From NCBI RefSeq assembly GCF_052068095.1, contig NZ_JBQHDG010000021.1, forward strand, positions 1 to 64,000: a DNA stretch of 64,000 bases. Reading direction: 5' to 3'. This DNA is from Phytohabitans sp052068095 (lineage in GTDB: Bacteria; Actinomycetota; Actinomycetes; Mycobacteriales; Micromonosporaceae). Positions 41,600 through 49,582 of the stretch are shown piece by piece (position 1 is the first letter of the stretch; every line of letters begins with the position of its first letter). The translations under genes and the position numbers were made by a program. Under the pieces are notes generated by a model, which saw only the letters and a program-made list of their open reading frames with translations, did not search any database and was not told where the DNA came from.

Positions 41600-42493
41600 T
41601 CACGGAGCGGGTTCGGCCCCCGTACGGGCGGCCGCCGCGGCGGCGGCCTCCTGGCGATCAAGCTCGCGGTCGATGCGCCGGGCCTCCCGCTCGGACTGCT
41701 TGACCCACTGCATGACAAGCACGGCGATCATCGTGATCGAGACGAACTCGCCACCCGCCCACAGGATGCCGCCGGCCACCTTCTGGTCGGCCCACGGATC
41801 GGCCCAGGAGAGGCCGAGCGACGGGTACCAGTCGCCGCCGAGCAGCGTGGTGCTCTGCATGATGGTCAGCCCCAGCACCGTGTGGAACGGCACCGAGAGC
41901 ACCATGAGCAGCGCCCGCCCCGGGTACGGCCACCGGCCGGGCAGCGGGTCGAGCCCCACCAGCGGCCAGAAGAACAGGCACCCGGTGAGGATGAAGTGCG
42001 CGTGTGTCACCTCGTGCGCGAACGAGTTTTCCAGCGTCAGCCGGTACAGGCCGCTGAAGTAGAGCACGAAGGGGTTGGCCACGAAGATCGCGTACGCGAC
42101 GAGGGGAAACGAGAAGACGCGGGCGACCCGGCTGTGCACCACGGCGAGCAGCCGCCGGCGGGGCGCGCCGCGCAGCACCCGCAGCGCGAGCGTGACCGGG
42201 GCGCCGAGCGCCAGGAAGATCGGCGCGACCATGGAGAGCACCATGTGTTGCACCATGTGCACGGAGACCAGCGTCGTGTCGTACGCGTGGAGGCCGCTCA
42301 CCGTCACCGCGGCGATCGAGCCCAGACCCGCGCCGACGAAGAGCAGCGTGCGGGAGAGCGGCCACTTGTCGCCGCGGGCCCGCAGCCGGTGCACGCCGTA
42401 CAGGTAGAGGCCGGCCGCCACCACCAGCATCACCGCGATCCAGCTGTCGAGGCTGGCCTCGGTGAAGATGGCCGAAACGGTGAAGGGGCGCAC
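41600..42493 (-). CDS. ctaG: Cytochrome c oxidase assembly protein, CtaG/caa3 type
   Basis: This 297-residue membrane protein has about seven hydrophobic segments and the histidine-rich CtaG_caa3 pattern: HMVQHMVLSMVAPIFLALGA, HEVTHAHFILTGCLFFWPL and WAGGEFVSITMIAVLVMQW. The family is involved in building the oxidase, probably in copper delivery to the CuA/CuB sites. It is divergent from ctaE, starts about 107 bp apart, and precedes the receiver-like gene and trpD. The tail is alanine-rich and charged. Confidence 0.9.
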   Translation of the reverse strand: MRPFTVSAIFTEASLDSWIAVMLVVAAGLYLYGVHRLRARGDKWPLSRTLLFVGAGLGSIAAVTVSGLHAYDTTLVSVHMVQHMVLSMVAPIFLALGAPVTLALRVLRGAPRRRLLAVVHSRVARVFSFPLVAYAIFVANPFVLYFSGLYRLTLENSFAHEVTHAHFILTGCLFFWPLVGLDPLPGRWPYPGRALLMVLSVPFHTVLGLTIMQSTTLLGGDWYPSLGLSWADPWADQKVAGGILWAGGEFVSITMIAVLVMQWVKQSEREARRIDRELDRQEAAAAAAARTGAEPAP

Positions 42494-42588
42494 GTTTCGA
42501 GGCTAGGCCACGCGGGTCCGGCAGCGGCAATCGGGCCACGACACACCGTCGTAGGTGACCCCGACGCAACGTCGTACTACGAGGTGGC

Positions 42589-42600
42589 GATAATGACCGC
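42589..42600 (+). promoter_or_regulatory. Likely -10 box of a leaderless ctaE promoter
   Basis: GATAAT at 42589-42594 lies 6 bases before the GTG of ctaE, so transcription would start at the start codon itself. No ribosome site is present. A palindrome, TCGTACTACGA (42572-42582), sits in the -20 to -30 region and may be an operator. Confidence 0.5.
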
Positions 42601-43200
42601 GTGACTGCGGCCTCAGCAATTGACAAGAGCCGGATCCACTCGCTGACGCGGCCCAACATGGTCAGCGTCGGGACGATCGTGTGGCTCTCCAGCGAGCTCA
42701 TGTTCTTCGCGGCGCTCTTCGCGATGTACTTCTCGATCCGCGCGGCCGCGCCCGAGCAGTGGGAGCACCACACCGAGGTCCTCAACCTGCCGTACGCGAC
42801 GGTGTTCACGCTGATCCTCGTCGCGTCGTCGGTGACCTGCCAGTTCGGCGTCTTCGCCGCGGAGCGGGGCGACGTCCACTCGCTGCGTCGCTGGTTCACC
42901 CTCACGTTCGTGATGGGGCTCATCTTCGTGCTCGGCCAGGCCAACGAGTACCGCCAGCTGGTGCACGAGGGCGTGAAGATCAACGGCGACGGCTACGGGT
43001 CGATGTTCTACCTGACCACCGGCTTCCACGGCCTGCACGTGAGCGGTGGCCTCGTGGCGTTCCTCATCTTCATGGCCCGCACGACCATGGGCCGGTTCAC
43101 GCCGGCGCAGGCGACCTCGGCGATCGTCGTGTCGTACTACTGGCACTTCGTCGACGTCGTCTGGATCGCCCTGTTCTCGATGATCTACCTGCTCCAGTGA
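42601..43200 (+). CDS. ctaE: Cytochrome c oxidase subunit III
   Basis: This 199-residue membrane protein is subunit III of the aa3 oxidase, supporting proton uptake and complex stability. It has five hydrophobic segments, with GTIVWLSSELMFFAALFAMYF at the start, GFHGLHVSGGLVAFLIFM in the middle and SYYWHFVDVVWIALFSMIYL at the C-terminus, all typical. The lipid-binding/conserved Glu is in SSELMF. The start is leaderless (see the -10 box). It begins the ctaE-qcrC-qcrA-qcrB operon. Confidence 0.95.
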   Translation: MTAASAIDKSRIHSLTRPNMVSVGTIVWLSSELMFFAALFAMYFSIRAAAPEQWEHHTEVLNLPYATVFTLILVASSVTCQFGVFAAERGDVHSLRRWFTLTFVMGLIFVLGQANEYRQLVHEGVKINGDGYGSMFYLTTGFHGLHVSGGLVAFLIFMARTTMGRFTPAQATSAIVVSYYWHFVDVVWIALFSMIYLLQ

Positions 43201-43257
43201 GCAAGCTGTCACGTTCCGCCCGCTCGGTTCGTCCCATAGTTATGAAGGACATCTGGC

Positions 43258-44100
43258 ATGACTTCTGACACCCCCGGCGGCCTGATGGCGCGGCTGCGCC
43301 GCAGGCGGTCACAACCGCGCGGCCGGGTGCGGCGGCGCCTGGGCACGGTGGTGCGTCTCACCCTCGCGCTGACGCTCGCCGGCGGTGTGTACGCCGTCTT
43401 CGCCCCGGGCCTGTCGGCCGACGACACGCCGCAGCTGTCGACCGCGGGCGAGGAGGGCAAGGCGCTGTTCGACCAGAGCTGCATCAGCTGCCACGGTCGC
43501 AACGCGCAGGGTGTGCAGGGCCGGGGTCCGAGCCTGATCGGCGTGGGCGCGGCGGCGGTCGAGTTCCAGGTCAGCACCGGTCGCATGCCGATGGCGCGGC
43601 AGGAGGCGCAGGCGCCGCGCAAGCCGTCGATGTTCACCGACGACCAGACCCGCCAGCTCGCCCAGTACATCCAGGAGCTCGGCGGCGGTCCGCAGGTGCC
43701 CGACGGCGACCTGCGCGCGCCCGACGGCGACGACGAGGCGATCGCCCGCGGCGGCAACCTCTTCCGGATCAACTGCTCGTCCTGCCACGCGTTCGGGGGT
43801 GGCGGCGGCGCGCTGTCGTCCGGCAAGTACGCCCCTGACCTGAGCAAGGCGACCGACCGGCAGCTCTACGCCGCCATGCTGACCGGCCCGCAGAACATGC
43901 CGGTCTTCGGTGACAACCAGCTCACGCCGGAGCAGAAGAAGGAGATCATCTCCTACGTCCAGGAGTCCCTGAAGCAGGACAAGGACCCGGGCGGCTGGGG
44001 CATGGGGCGCTTCGGTCCGGTGACCGAGGGTCTCGCGATCTTCCTGGTCGGCATCGTCGCTCTGGTGTTCGCGGCTCTCTGGATTGCGGGGAAGTCATGA
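43258..44100 (+). CDS. qcrC: Cytochrome bc1 complex, dihaem cytochrome c subunit
   Basis: This 280-residue protein replaces cytochrome c in actinobacteria, carrying electrons straight from the bc1 complex to the oxidase. Two haem sites are visible: CISCH at 75-79 and CSSCH at 173-177. It has an N-terminal basic-then-hydrophobic signal anchor (about 28-48) and a C-terminal helix (GLAIFLVGIVALVFAALWIAG). The haem domains face outside. GAAGGA precedes the ATG. Its stop overlaps the qcrA start as ATGA. Confidence 0.96.
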   Translation: MTSDTPGGLMARLRRRRSQPRGRVRRRLGTVVRLTLALTLAGGVYAVFAPGLSADDTPQLSTAGEEGKALFDQSCISCHGRNAQGVQGRGPSLIGVGAAAVEFQVSTGRMPMARQEAQAPRKPSMFTDDQTRQLAQYIQELGGGPQVPDGDLRAPDGDDEAIARGGNLFRINCSSCHAFGGGGGALSSGKYAPDLSKATDRQLYAAMLTGPQNMPVFGDNQLTPEQKKEIISYVQESLKQDKDPGGWGMGRFGPVTEGLAIFLVGIVALVFAALWIAGKS

Positions 44101-45191
44101 CCACGGATACACACGCACACGGCCACGACGTCGAGCCGGAAGAGGTCGACATCGACGACCCGCGGCTGTCGCGGTTCGAGATCGTCCGCGAGGGCGCGCG
44201 GCGTGACGGTGTCGAGATCGTCCACTACGAAGACCCGTTCCCGCTCAAGGGTGGCAAGGCCGAGCGGCGCGTGGTCCGCACCGTCATGCTGTTCTTCCTG
44301 CTCACCGGCCTGGCGTCGACGGCCTTCATGGTCATCTACATCTGGTGGCCGTGGGAGTACGAGCTGGGCGCCAACAACAGCAAGCTCTACACCCCGCTGC
44401 TCGGCCTCACCCTCGGCATCGCGCTGCTCGGCATCGGCTTCGGCATCCTCCTCTGGGGCAAGAAGCTGATGCCGCGGGAGATCGCGATCCAGGACCGGCA
44501 CGACGGCCCGTCCGACCGGGTGCAGCGCAAGCTGACCGGCAACACGATGGCCTACATCGTCGACGAGCTGGGCATCAAGCGCCGCAAGACGCTCGGCCTG
44601 GCCGCGCTGCTCGGCCTCGCCCCGGTCGGCCTCGTCGCCGCCGCCCCGCTCATCGGTGGCCTGATCAAGAGCCCGACCAAGGACCGCATCCTCTTCCGCA
44701 CCGGCTGGGACCCGGCCGGCAACGGGGGCCGCCTCGTGCGGCTGACCCGCGAGGACGGCACGCCGATCCGGCCCGAAGACGTGAGCGTCGGCGGCCAGAT
44801 GACGGTCTTCCCGGGCATCCCCGAAGGCGCCACCAACGAGCACGCCGACTCACCCACCCTGCTGATCCACCTGCGGGAGGACGACGCGGCGAAGGCGGCG
44901 AGCACCGCCAAGCCGGTCAACGAGGGCGCCCAGTGGCAAAACTTCGTGGCGTACTCGAAGATCTGCACCCACGCCGGCTGCCCGGCCAGCCTGTACGAGC
45001 AGGAGACCAACCGCCTGCTCTGCCCGTGTCACCAGTCGCAGTTCCTGATCACCGACAACGCCCGACCGATCTTCGGGCCGGCCACGCGTAGCCTGCCTCA
45101 GCTGCCCATCGAGGTAGACGAGGAAGGGTTCTTCGTGGCAACGTCCGACTACAAGGTGGCTGTTGGGCCAGCATTTTGGGAGCGGCCATGA
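44097..45191 (+). CDS. qcrA: Cytochrome bc1 complex, Rieske iron-sulfur subunit
   Basis: This 364-residue protein holds the [2Fe-2S] cluster that takes electrons from menaquinol. Cluster motifs are CTHAGC at 290-295 and CPCH at 309-312, giving the Cys-His/Cys-His ligands plus the disulfide pair. Three hydrophobic segments precede the cluster domain, the actinobacterial arrangement. Usual members have CTHLGC; the Leu is Ala here. It overlaps qcrC and qcrB by 4 bases each, so the three subunits are made in step. Confidence 0.96.
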   Translation: MTTDTHAHGHDVEPEEVDIDDPRLSRFEIVREGARRDGVEIVHYEDPFPLKGGKAERRVVRTVMLFFLLTGLASTAFMVIYIWWPWEYELGANNSKLYTPLLGLTLGIALLGIGFGILLWGKKLMPREIAIQDRHDGPSDRVQRKLTGNTMAYIVDELGIKRRKTLGLAALLGLAPVGLVAAAPLIGGLIKSPTKDRILFRTGWDPAGNGGRLVRLTREDGTPIRPEDVSVGGQMTVFPGIPEGATNEHADSPTLLIHLREDDAAKAASTAKPVNEGAQWQNFVAYSKICTHAGCPASLYEQETNRLLCPCHQSQFLITDNARPIFGPATRSLPQLPIEVDEEGFFVATSDYKVAVGPAFWERP

Positions 45192-46813
45192 AGCGCCGGA
45201 AGGTAGACGTCAGCGCGGTGCCCGCCAAGGTGGCCGGTGGGCTGGACGATCGGTTCCAGGCGGCCACACCGCTGCGCAACATCCTCAACAAGGTCTTCCC
45301 AGACCACTGGTCGTTCCTGCTGGGCGAGATCGCGCTGTTCTCGTTCATCGTCCTGCTGCTGACCGGCACGTTCCTGACGTTCTTCTACGACCCGTCGCTG
45401 AGCACGACGACGTACGACGGCAGCTACGCGCCGCTGCGCGGCGTCCACATGTCGCAGGCGTACGCGTCGAGCCTCAACCTCTCGTTCGACGTGCGCGGCG
45501 GCCTGATCATGCGGCAGATGCACCACTGGGCCGCGCTGACGTTCATGTCGGCGATCGTGGTGCACATGTTCCGGATCTTCTTCACCGGCGCGTTCCGCAA
45601 GCCGCGTGAGACGAACTGGATCATCGGCTCGCTGCTCTTCTGGATCGGCTTCCTGGCCGGCTTCACCGGCTACTCGCTCCCGGACGACGCGCTTTCCGGC
45701 ACCGGCCTGCGGATCGCCTCGGCGATCATGCTGTCGATCCCGGTGATCGGCTCGTGGGTGACCACGTCGATCTTCGACGGCGAGTTCCCCGGCCACGTGA
45801 TCATGGGCCGTTTCTACATCGCGCACGTGCTGCTCATCCCGGGTGCGCTGCTCGCGTTGATCAGCGTCCACCTGGGCCTCGTCTTCAAGCAGAAGCACAC
45901 CCAGTGGCCCGGCCCCGGCCGCACCGAGCACAACGTGGTCGGCGAGCGCTTCGTGCCGCGGTACACGATCAAGCAGGGCGGCTTCTTCATGATCGTCTTC
46001 GGCGTCATCGCGCTGATGGGCGGTCTGTTCCAGATCAACCCGATCTGGCTCTTCGGCCCGTACGAGGCGTACACGGTCTCGGCGGCCAGCCAGCCCGACT
46101 GGTACGTGATGTTCCTGGACGGCTCGACGCGGCTCTTCCCGGCCTGGGAGATACGTTTCGACCTCTGGGGCTGGGGTGACGGCTACACCATCCCGCCGAT
46201 CTTCTGGCCCACGGTGGTGTTGCCTGGCATCTTGACGATGCTGCCGCTGGCCTATCCGTTCATCGAGGCCAGGCTGACCAAGGACTACCGGGCGCACAAC
46301 CTGCTCCAGCGCCCCCGCGACGTGCCCGCCCGCACCGCGCTCGGCGCGATGGCGATCGCGTTCTGGGTGGTCCTGACGCTCTCCGGCGGCAACGACGTGA
46401 TCGCCGACAAGTTCCACATCAGCCTCAACGCGATGACCTGGGCCGGCCGCATCCTGCTGCTGCTCGCACCGCCGATCGCCTACTACGTCACCTACCGGAT
46501 CTGCCTGGGCCTCCAGCAGCACGACCGCGAGGTGCTGGCACACGGCGTGGAGACGGGCATCATCCGGCGGCTGCCGGACGGCCGGTTCATCGAGGTGCAC
46601 CAGCCGCTCGCGCCGGTCGACGAGCACGGGCACGGCAGCCTCGAGTACGCCGGCTGGGTGGTCCCGAAGAAGATGAACCGGCTGGGCGCGCTCGGCCCGG
46701 CCATCCGCGGCTTCTTCTTCCCGATCGAAAAGCCGGCCGAGGCGCCGGTCTCCCCCGGCCACCCGCCGGTCACGGCCGCGCCGTCCACGGACCGCGAAGA
46801 GATCACCAAGTAA
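45188..46813 (+). CDS. qcrB: Cytochrome bc1 complex, cytochrome b subunit
   Basis: This 541-residue membrane protein binds two b-type haems and holds the quinol sites. Landmarks are RGGLIMRQMHHWAALTFMSA with haem histidines, IVVHMFRIFFTGAF, GYSLPDDALSGTGLRIA and HVLLIPGALLALISVHLGLV. The C-terminal extension after the core, about 120 residues ending in STDREEITK, is typical of actinobacteria. ATG 45188 overlaps the qcrA stop. A strong terminator follows 17 bp after the stop. Confidence 0.96.
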   Translation: MKRRKVDVSAVPAKVAGGLDDRFQAATPLRNILNKVFPDHWSFLLGEIALFSFIVLLLTGTFLTFFYDPSLSTTTYDGSYAPLRGVHMSQAYASSLNLSFDVRGGLIMRQMHHWAALTFMSAIVVHMFRIFFTGAFRKPRETNWIIGSLLFWIGFLAGFTGYSLPDDALSGTGLRIASAIMLSIPVIGSWVTTSIFDGEFPGHVIMGRFYIAHVLLIPGALLALISVHLGLVFKQKHTQWPGPGRTEHNVVGERFVPRYTIKQGGFFMIVFGVIALMGGLFQINPIWLFGPYEAYTVSAASQPDWYVMFLDGSTRLFPAWEIRFDLWGWGDGYTIPPIFWPTVVLPGILTMLPLAYPFIEARLTKDYRAHNLLQRPRDVPARTALGAMAIAFWVVLTLSGGNDVIADKFHISLNAMTWAGRILLLLAPPIAYYVTYRICLGLQQHDREVLAHGVETGIIRRLPDGRFIEVHQPLAPVDEHGHGSLEYAGWVVPKKMNRLGALGPAIRGFFFPIEKPAEAPVSPGHPPVTAAPSTDREEITK

Positions 46814-46830
46814 TCGCCGTACTTCCCGGG

Positions 46831-46865
46831 AGGCCGCGGTCCGCGTCAGCGGGCCGCGGCCTTTT
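46831..46865 (+). terminator. Intrinsic terminator of the ctaE-qcrCAB operon
   Basis: AGGCCGCGGTCCGC (46831-46844) pairs with GCGGGCCGCGGCCT (46849-46862) over 14 bp with one G-U pair and a GTCA loop, followed by TTTT. It is the best rho-independent terminator in the window. Confidence 0.92.
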
Positions 46866-46880
46866 GGCATGATGGACCCA

Positions 46881-46960
46881 CGTGCGACTGGCGGCACTGG
46901 GATGGGTCTCACCATCGGGGAGCCTGCGTCGCGGGCGCCGACCGCCTGGGTGCCCGCGCC
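46881..46960 (+). ncRNA. ZTP riboswitch (pfl motif) upstream of folD
   Basis: The segment carries the pfl/ZTP hallmark blocks in order: GACTGGCGGC, GGGATGG...CCATCGGGGAGC, then GCGCCGACCGCCTGGG before the ribosome site. ZTP riboswitches sense ZMP/ZTP, which rises when 10-formyl-tetrahydrofolate is short, and they are known to control folD and purine genes. Here it sits 12 bp before the folD ATG, and GAGGAG lies between, so control of translation is likely. This is by recognition of conserved blocks; no covariance search was run. Confidence 0.85.
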
Positions 46961-46971
46961 GAGGAGCGCGC

Positions 46972-47844
46972 ATGTCCGCCCGACTGTTGCCCGGCGCACC
47001 CGTAGCCGAAGCCGTCCTCGCCGAGACCGCCGCCGCGGCCGCCGACCTCCGCGCCCGCGGTGTCACGCCCAGCCTGGCCACCATCCTTGTCGGCGACGAC
47101 GAGGCCAGCGCCGGCTACATCCGCATCAAGCAGCGCCAGGCCGCCGAGCTCGGCTTCGCGTCGCCGCACGAGCACCTGCCGGCCACCGCCACCCAGGCCG
47201 ACCTGGAGCAGGCCATCGGGCGCTTCAACGCGGACCCGGCCGTGCACGGGCTGCTCGTGCAGTACCCCGTCCCGGCCCACATGGACTACGACGCGGCGCT
47301 TCAGCGCATCGACCCGGACAAGGACGTCGACGGCATGCACCCGCTCAACATGGGTCGGCTCGCGGTCGGCCTGCCCGGCCCGCTGCCGTGCACGCCCGCG
47401 GGGATCGAGGCGCTGCTGGCGCACTACGAGATACCGGTGGCGGGGCGCGAGGTCGTGATCCTCGGCCGGGGCGCGACGCTCGGGCGGCCGCTGGCGATGC
47501 TGCTCGCGCAGAAGCGGCCGACAGCCAACGCGGCGGTGACCGTGGTGCACACCGGCGTGCCCGACTGGGACCGGTACACGCGGCGGGCGGACATCCTTGT
47601 CGCGGCCGCCGGCGTGCCGGGCATCATCCGGCCGGAGCACGTCCGGCCGGGGGCGGTGGTGGTCGGTGCCGGCGTGCGGTACGAGGGGCGGCGGCTCCTG
47701 CCGGACGTGGACGAGGCGTGTGCGGAGGTCGCCGGCGCGATCACCCCTCGGGTGGGCGGGGTCGGGCCCACGACGGTGGCGATGCTCTTCCGCAACGCGG
47801 TGCGCGCCGCCGCCGTTCGAACAGATGGCCGACACGCCGGCTAG
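46972..47844 (+). CDS. folD: Methylenetetrahydrofolate dehydrogenase/cyclohydrolase
   Basis: This 290-residue bifunctional enzyme turns 5,10-methylene-THF into 10-formyl-THF for purine synthesis. The catalytic Lys is in YIRIKQRQA near 54. LVQYPVP, DKDVDGMHPLNMGRL, PCTPAGIEALL and RVGGVGPTT are the other family blocks. The dinucleotide motif reads GRGATLGRP where most have GRSxxVGxP, marking a divergent FolD branch. GAGGAG precedes the ATG. The gene follows a ZTP riboswitch. Confidence 0.93.
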   Translation: MSARLLPGAPVAEAVLAETAAAAADLRARGVTPSLATILVGDDEASAGYIRIKQRQAAELGFASPHEHLPATATQADLEQAIGRFNADPAVHGLLVQYPVPAHMDYDAALQRIDPDKDVDGMHPLNMGRLAVGLPGPLPCTPAGIEALLAHYEIPVAGREVVILGRGATLGRPLAMLLAQKRPTANAAVTVVHTGVPDWDRYTRRADILVAAAGVPGIIRPEHVRPGAVVVGAGVRYEGRRLLPDVDEACAEVAGAITPRVGGVGPTTVAMLFRNAVRAAAVRTDGRHAG

Positions 47845-47999
47845 CCTCCCCCACTTCGGGTCCTCGCCGTGGCACGTTGAAGAACTACAACCGGGTAGTT
47901 CCCGCTTCCAGTGAGCGAGCTCGCGAGCGAACCATTGGGCTCAGTGGTGACAAACGACGCTGCCGCCACAACCAGACGGCCGTAGCAGAGGAGAGACCC

Positions 48000-48206
48000 G
48001 TGCGAGAGATGCACTGTGCTACCTGTCAGGCCGAGATGCCGTTCGAGGCACTGCCCGTGTCCGCCGAAGACGACGGCGCCGACGAGTTTCCCGAGCTGGT
48101 CTGCACCGGCTGCGGCACCGCCGTGGTGGTCGCGCCCTTCACCCTGCGGGTCTGGCTGCGCGGCCGGGGCACCGCGATCGCCCCACAGCAGCGCAGAGCG
48201 GCCTAG
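48000..48206 (+). CDS. Small zinc-ribbon protein
   Basis: This 68-residue protein has two CxxC pairs, CATC near 6-9 and CTGC near 36-39, separated by an acidic stretch, forming a simple zinc ribbon. GAGGAG lies 7 bases before the GTG. The C-terminus is basic (RVWLRGRGTAIAPQQRRAA). It could bind nucleic acid or a partner protein; no function is known. It is a separate gene 155 bp after folD. Confidence 0.75.
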   Translation: MREMHCATCQAEMPFEALPVSAEDDGADEFPELVCTGCGTAVVVAPFTLRVWLRGRGTAIAPQQRRAA

Positions 48207-48253
48207 AGCGCCGCACGCTATATCGGTAGACCCGCGCACGCTCCTGGGCCACC

Positions 48254-49153
48254 GTGGCCCTTGTGAACGACGCTGAGCGGCGGGTCTGGGGGCGGCTCCC
48301 CGACGGCACCCGCGATTCGCTGGCCGCGCTGCCGGCCTCCGACCTCCAGACCTTGCTGCTCTCGGTGGCCCGGATGCGCGCCTCCCGGGTACGCCCGCCA
48401 GACCTGCTGCGCCGCTGGCGCGAAGACCGCTTCGTCCGCCCCGCCCCCAGCGACCCCCGCGCGCTTGCCGCCCTGGAAGCCCGGATGTGGCGGCGGCTGC
48501 CCGCCGACTTCGAGGGCGTGGAGCTGTCGCCGGTCGTGCCGCTTGGCACGTGTTCGGCGGTCACGCCGCAAAGCCAGGACCGGATCGTCTCCACCGTGCG
48601 GAGCGCCGAGGTGGTCAGCGACTCCACCAACGCGCTCGCCATCGAGGCCGCCGACCGGCGACTGCGCCAGCCCGCCGGCGGCGAGGTGCACCTCGCCGCG
48701 TGCCACCGCATGCTGCGGGCGCAACGCTTCCCGGCGGGGTTCGGATCGCATTTCCGCCTCTTCACGCTGGTCTCCAGCGCCCGCGACACCGGCTCCGGCG
48801 CTACCGAGGCGCGGCTGCTGGTCCGCCACCTGAGCTACTGGCAGAGCGTCCTGCCCGCGGAGGCCAGGCCGCGGCTCATGTACACCGTCTTCGACAGCCC
48901 GGTGCTCCGCGACCGGATCGACGACACCGTGGCACCCGCCGTGCACATCGTCGAACAGCCCGACCGGCAGCACGGCCGCGGCTACTACGTCGACGGGGCC
49001 GTCCGCATCGCGGCCGGAGACGGTGACGAGATCGGCGACGGCGGCTTCACGACCTGGACCGCGCAGCTGATGGGCAACGCCAAGGAGCGCTGCCTGGTCT
49101 CCTGCGTGGCCACCGAGCGGCTGGCCACCATCCTCGGGCCTGAGGTCGCCTAG
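48254..49153 (+). CDS. Conserved protein of unknown function
   Basis: This is a 299-residue cytoplasmic protein I cannot assign. The best-ordered region has PLGTCSAVTPQSQDRIVSTV, then RSAEVVSDSTNALAIEAADR, HLAACHRMLRAQRF, GSHFRLFTLVSSARDTGSG and a C-terminal FTTWTAQLMGNAKERCLVS. The SHFRLF strand and following charged pattern faintly recall class II tRNA-synthetase-like folds, but this is weak. The start could be GTG 48254 or GTG 48263. Its stop shares CTAG with the ctaF stop. Confidence 0.7.
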   Translation: MALVNDAERRVWGRLPDGTRDSLAALPASDLQTLLLSVARMRASRVRPPDLLRRWREDRFVRPAPSDPRALAALEARMWRRLPADFEGVELSPVVPLGTCSAVTPQSQDRIVSTVRSAEVVSDSTNALAIEAADRRLRQPAGGEVHLAACHRMLRAQRFPAGFGSHFRLFTLVSSARDTGSGATEARLLVRHLSYWQSVLPAEARPRLMYTVFDSPVLRDRIDDTVAPAVHIVEQPDRQHGRGYYVDGAVRIAAGDGDEIGDGGFTTWTAQLMGNAKERCLVSCVATERLATILGPEVA

Positions 49154-49572
49154 TGCTCGGCGGTGCGGCGGGTGCCGGTGTAGTACTCGAACAGCAGGCC
49201 GCACGTCGCGGCGGTGACCGCGATCATGCCGGCCACCAGCAGCCAGACCATCCAGAACACCAGGCCGAGGCCGGCCACCGTCGCGGCGAGCGCGAGGCCG
49301 AAGGGCCAGTAACTGCCCGGGCTGAAGAATCCGATCTCGCCCGCGCCCTCGGCGATCTCGGCGTCCGACCGGTCTTCCGGCCGGGGGTCGATGCGGCGGG
49401 ACACGAACCAGAAGAAGCCACCGCACATCGTCGTCAGCAGGGCGGAGAGCAGCAGCGCGATCGTGCCCACCCAGTCGAGGCCGATGTCGTACCAGGTCCA
49501 CCACGCGTAGACGGCGCAGGCGACGTAGAGGAACACCGACACGACGGCGAAGATCTTGTACTCGGTCTTCAT
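49150..49572 (-). CDS. ctaF: Cytochrome c oxidase subunit IV
   Basis: This 140-residue membrane protein is the actinobacterial subunit IV. It opens MKTEYKIFAVVSVFLYVACAV and has about four hydrophobic segments, with RIDPRPEDRSDAEIAEGAGEIGFFSPGSYWP as the family loop between them. GAGGAC lies 7 bases before the ATG. It follows ctaC by 10 bp on the minus strand, as in mycobacteria (Rv2199c-Rv2200c). Confidence 0.94.
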   Translation of the reverse strand: MKTEYKIFAVVSVFLYVACAVYAWWTWYDIGLDWVGTIALLLSALLTTMCGGFFWFVSRRIDPRPEDRSDAEIAEGAGEIGFFSPGSYWPFGLALAATVAGLGLVFWMVWLLVAGMIAVTAATCGLLFEYYTGTRRTAEH

Positions 49573-49582
49573 CGCGCTGTCC

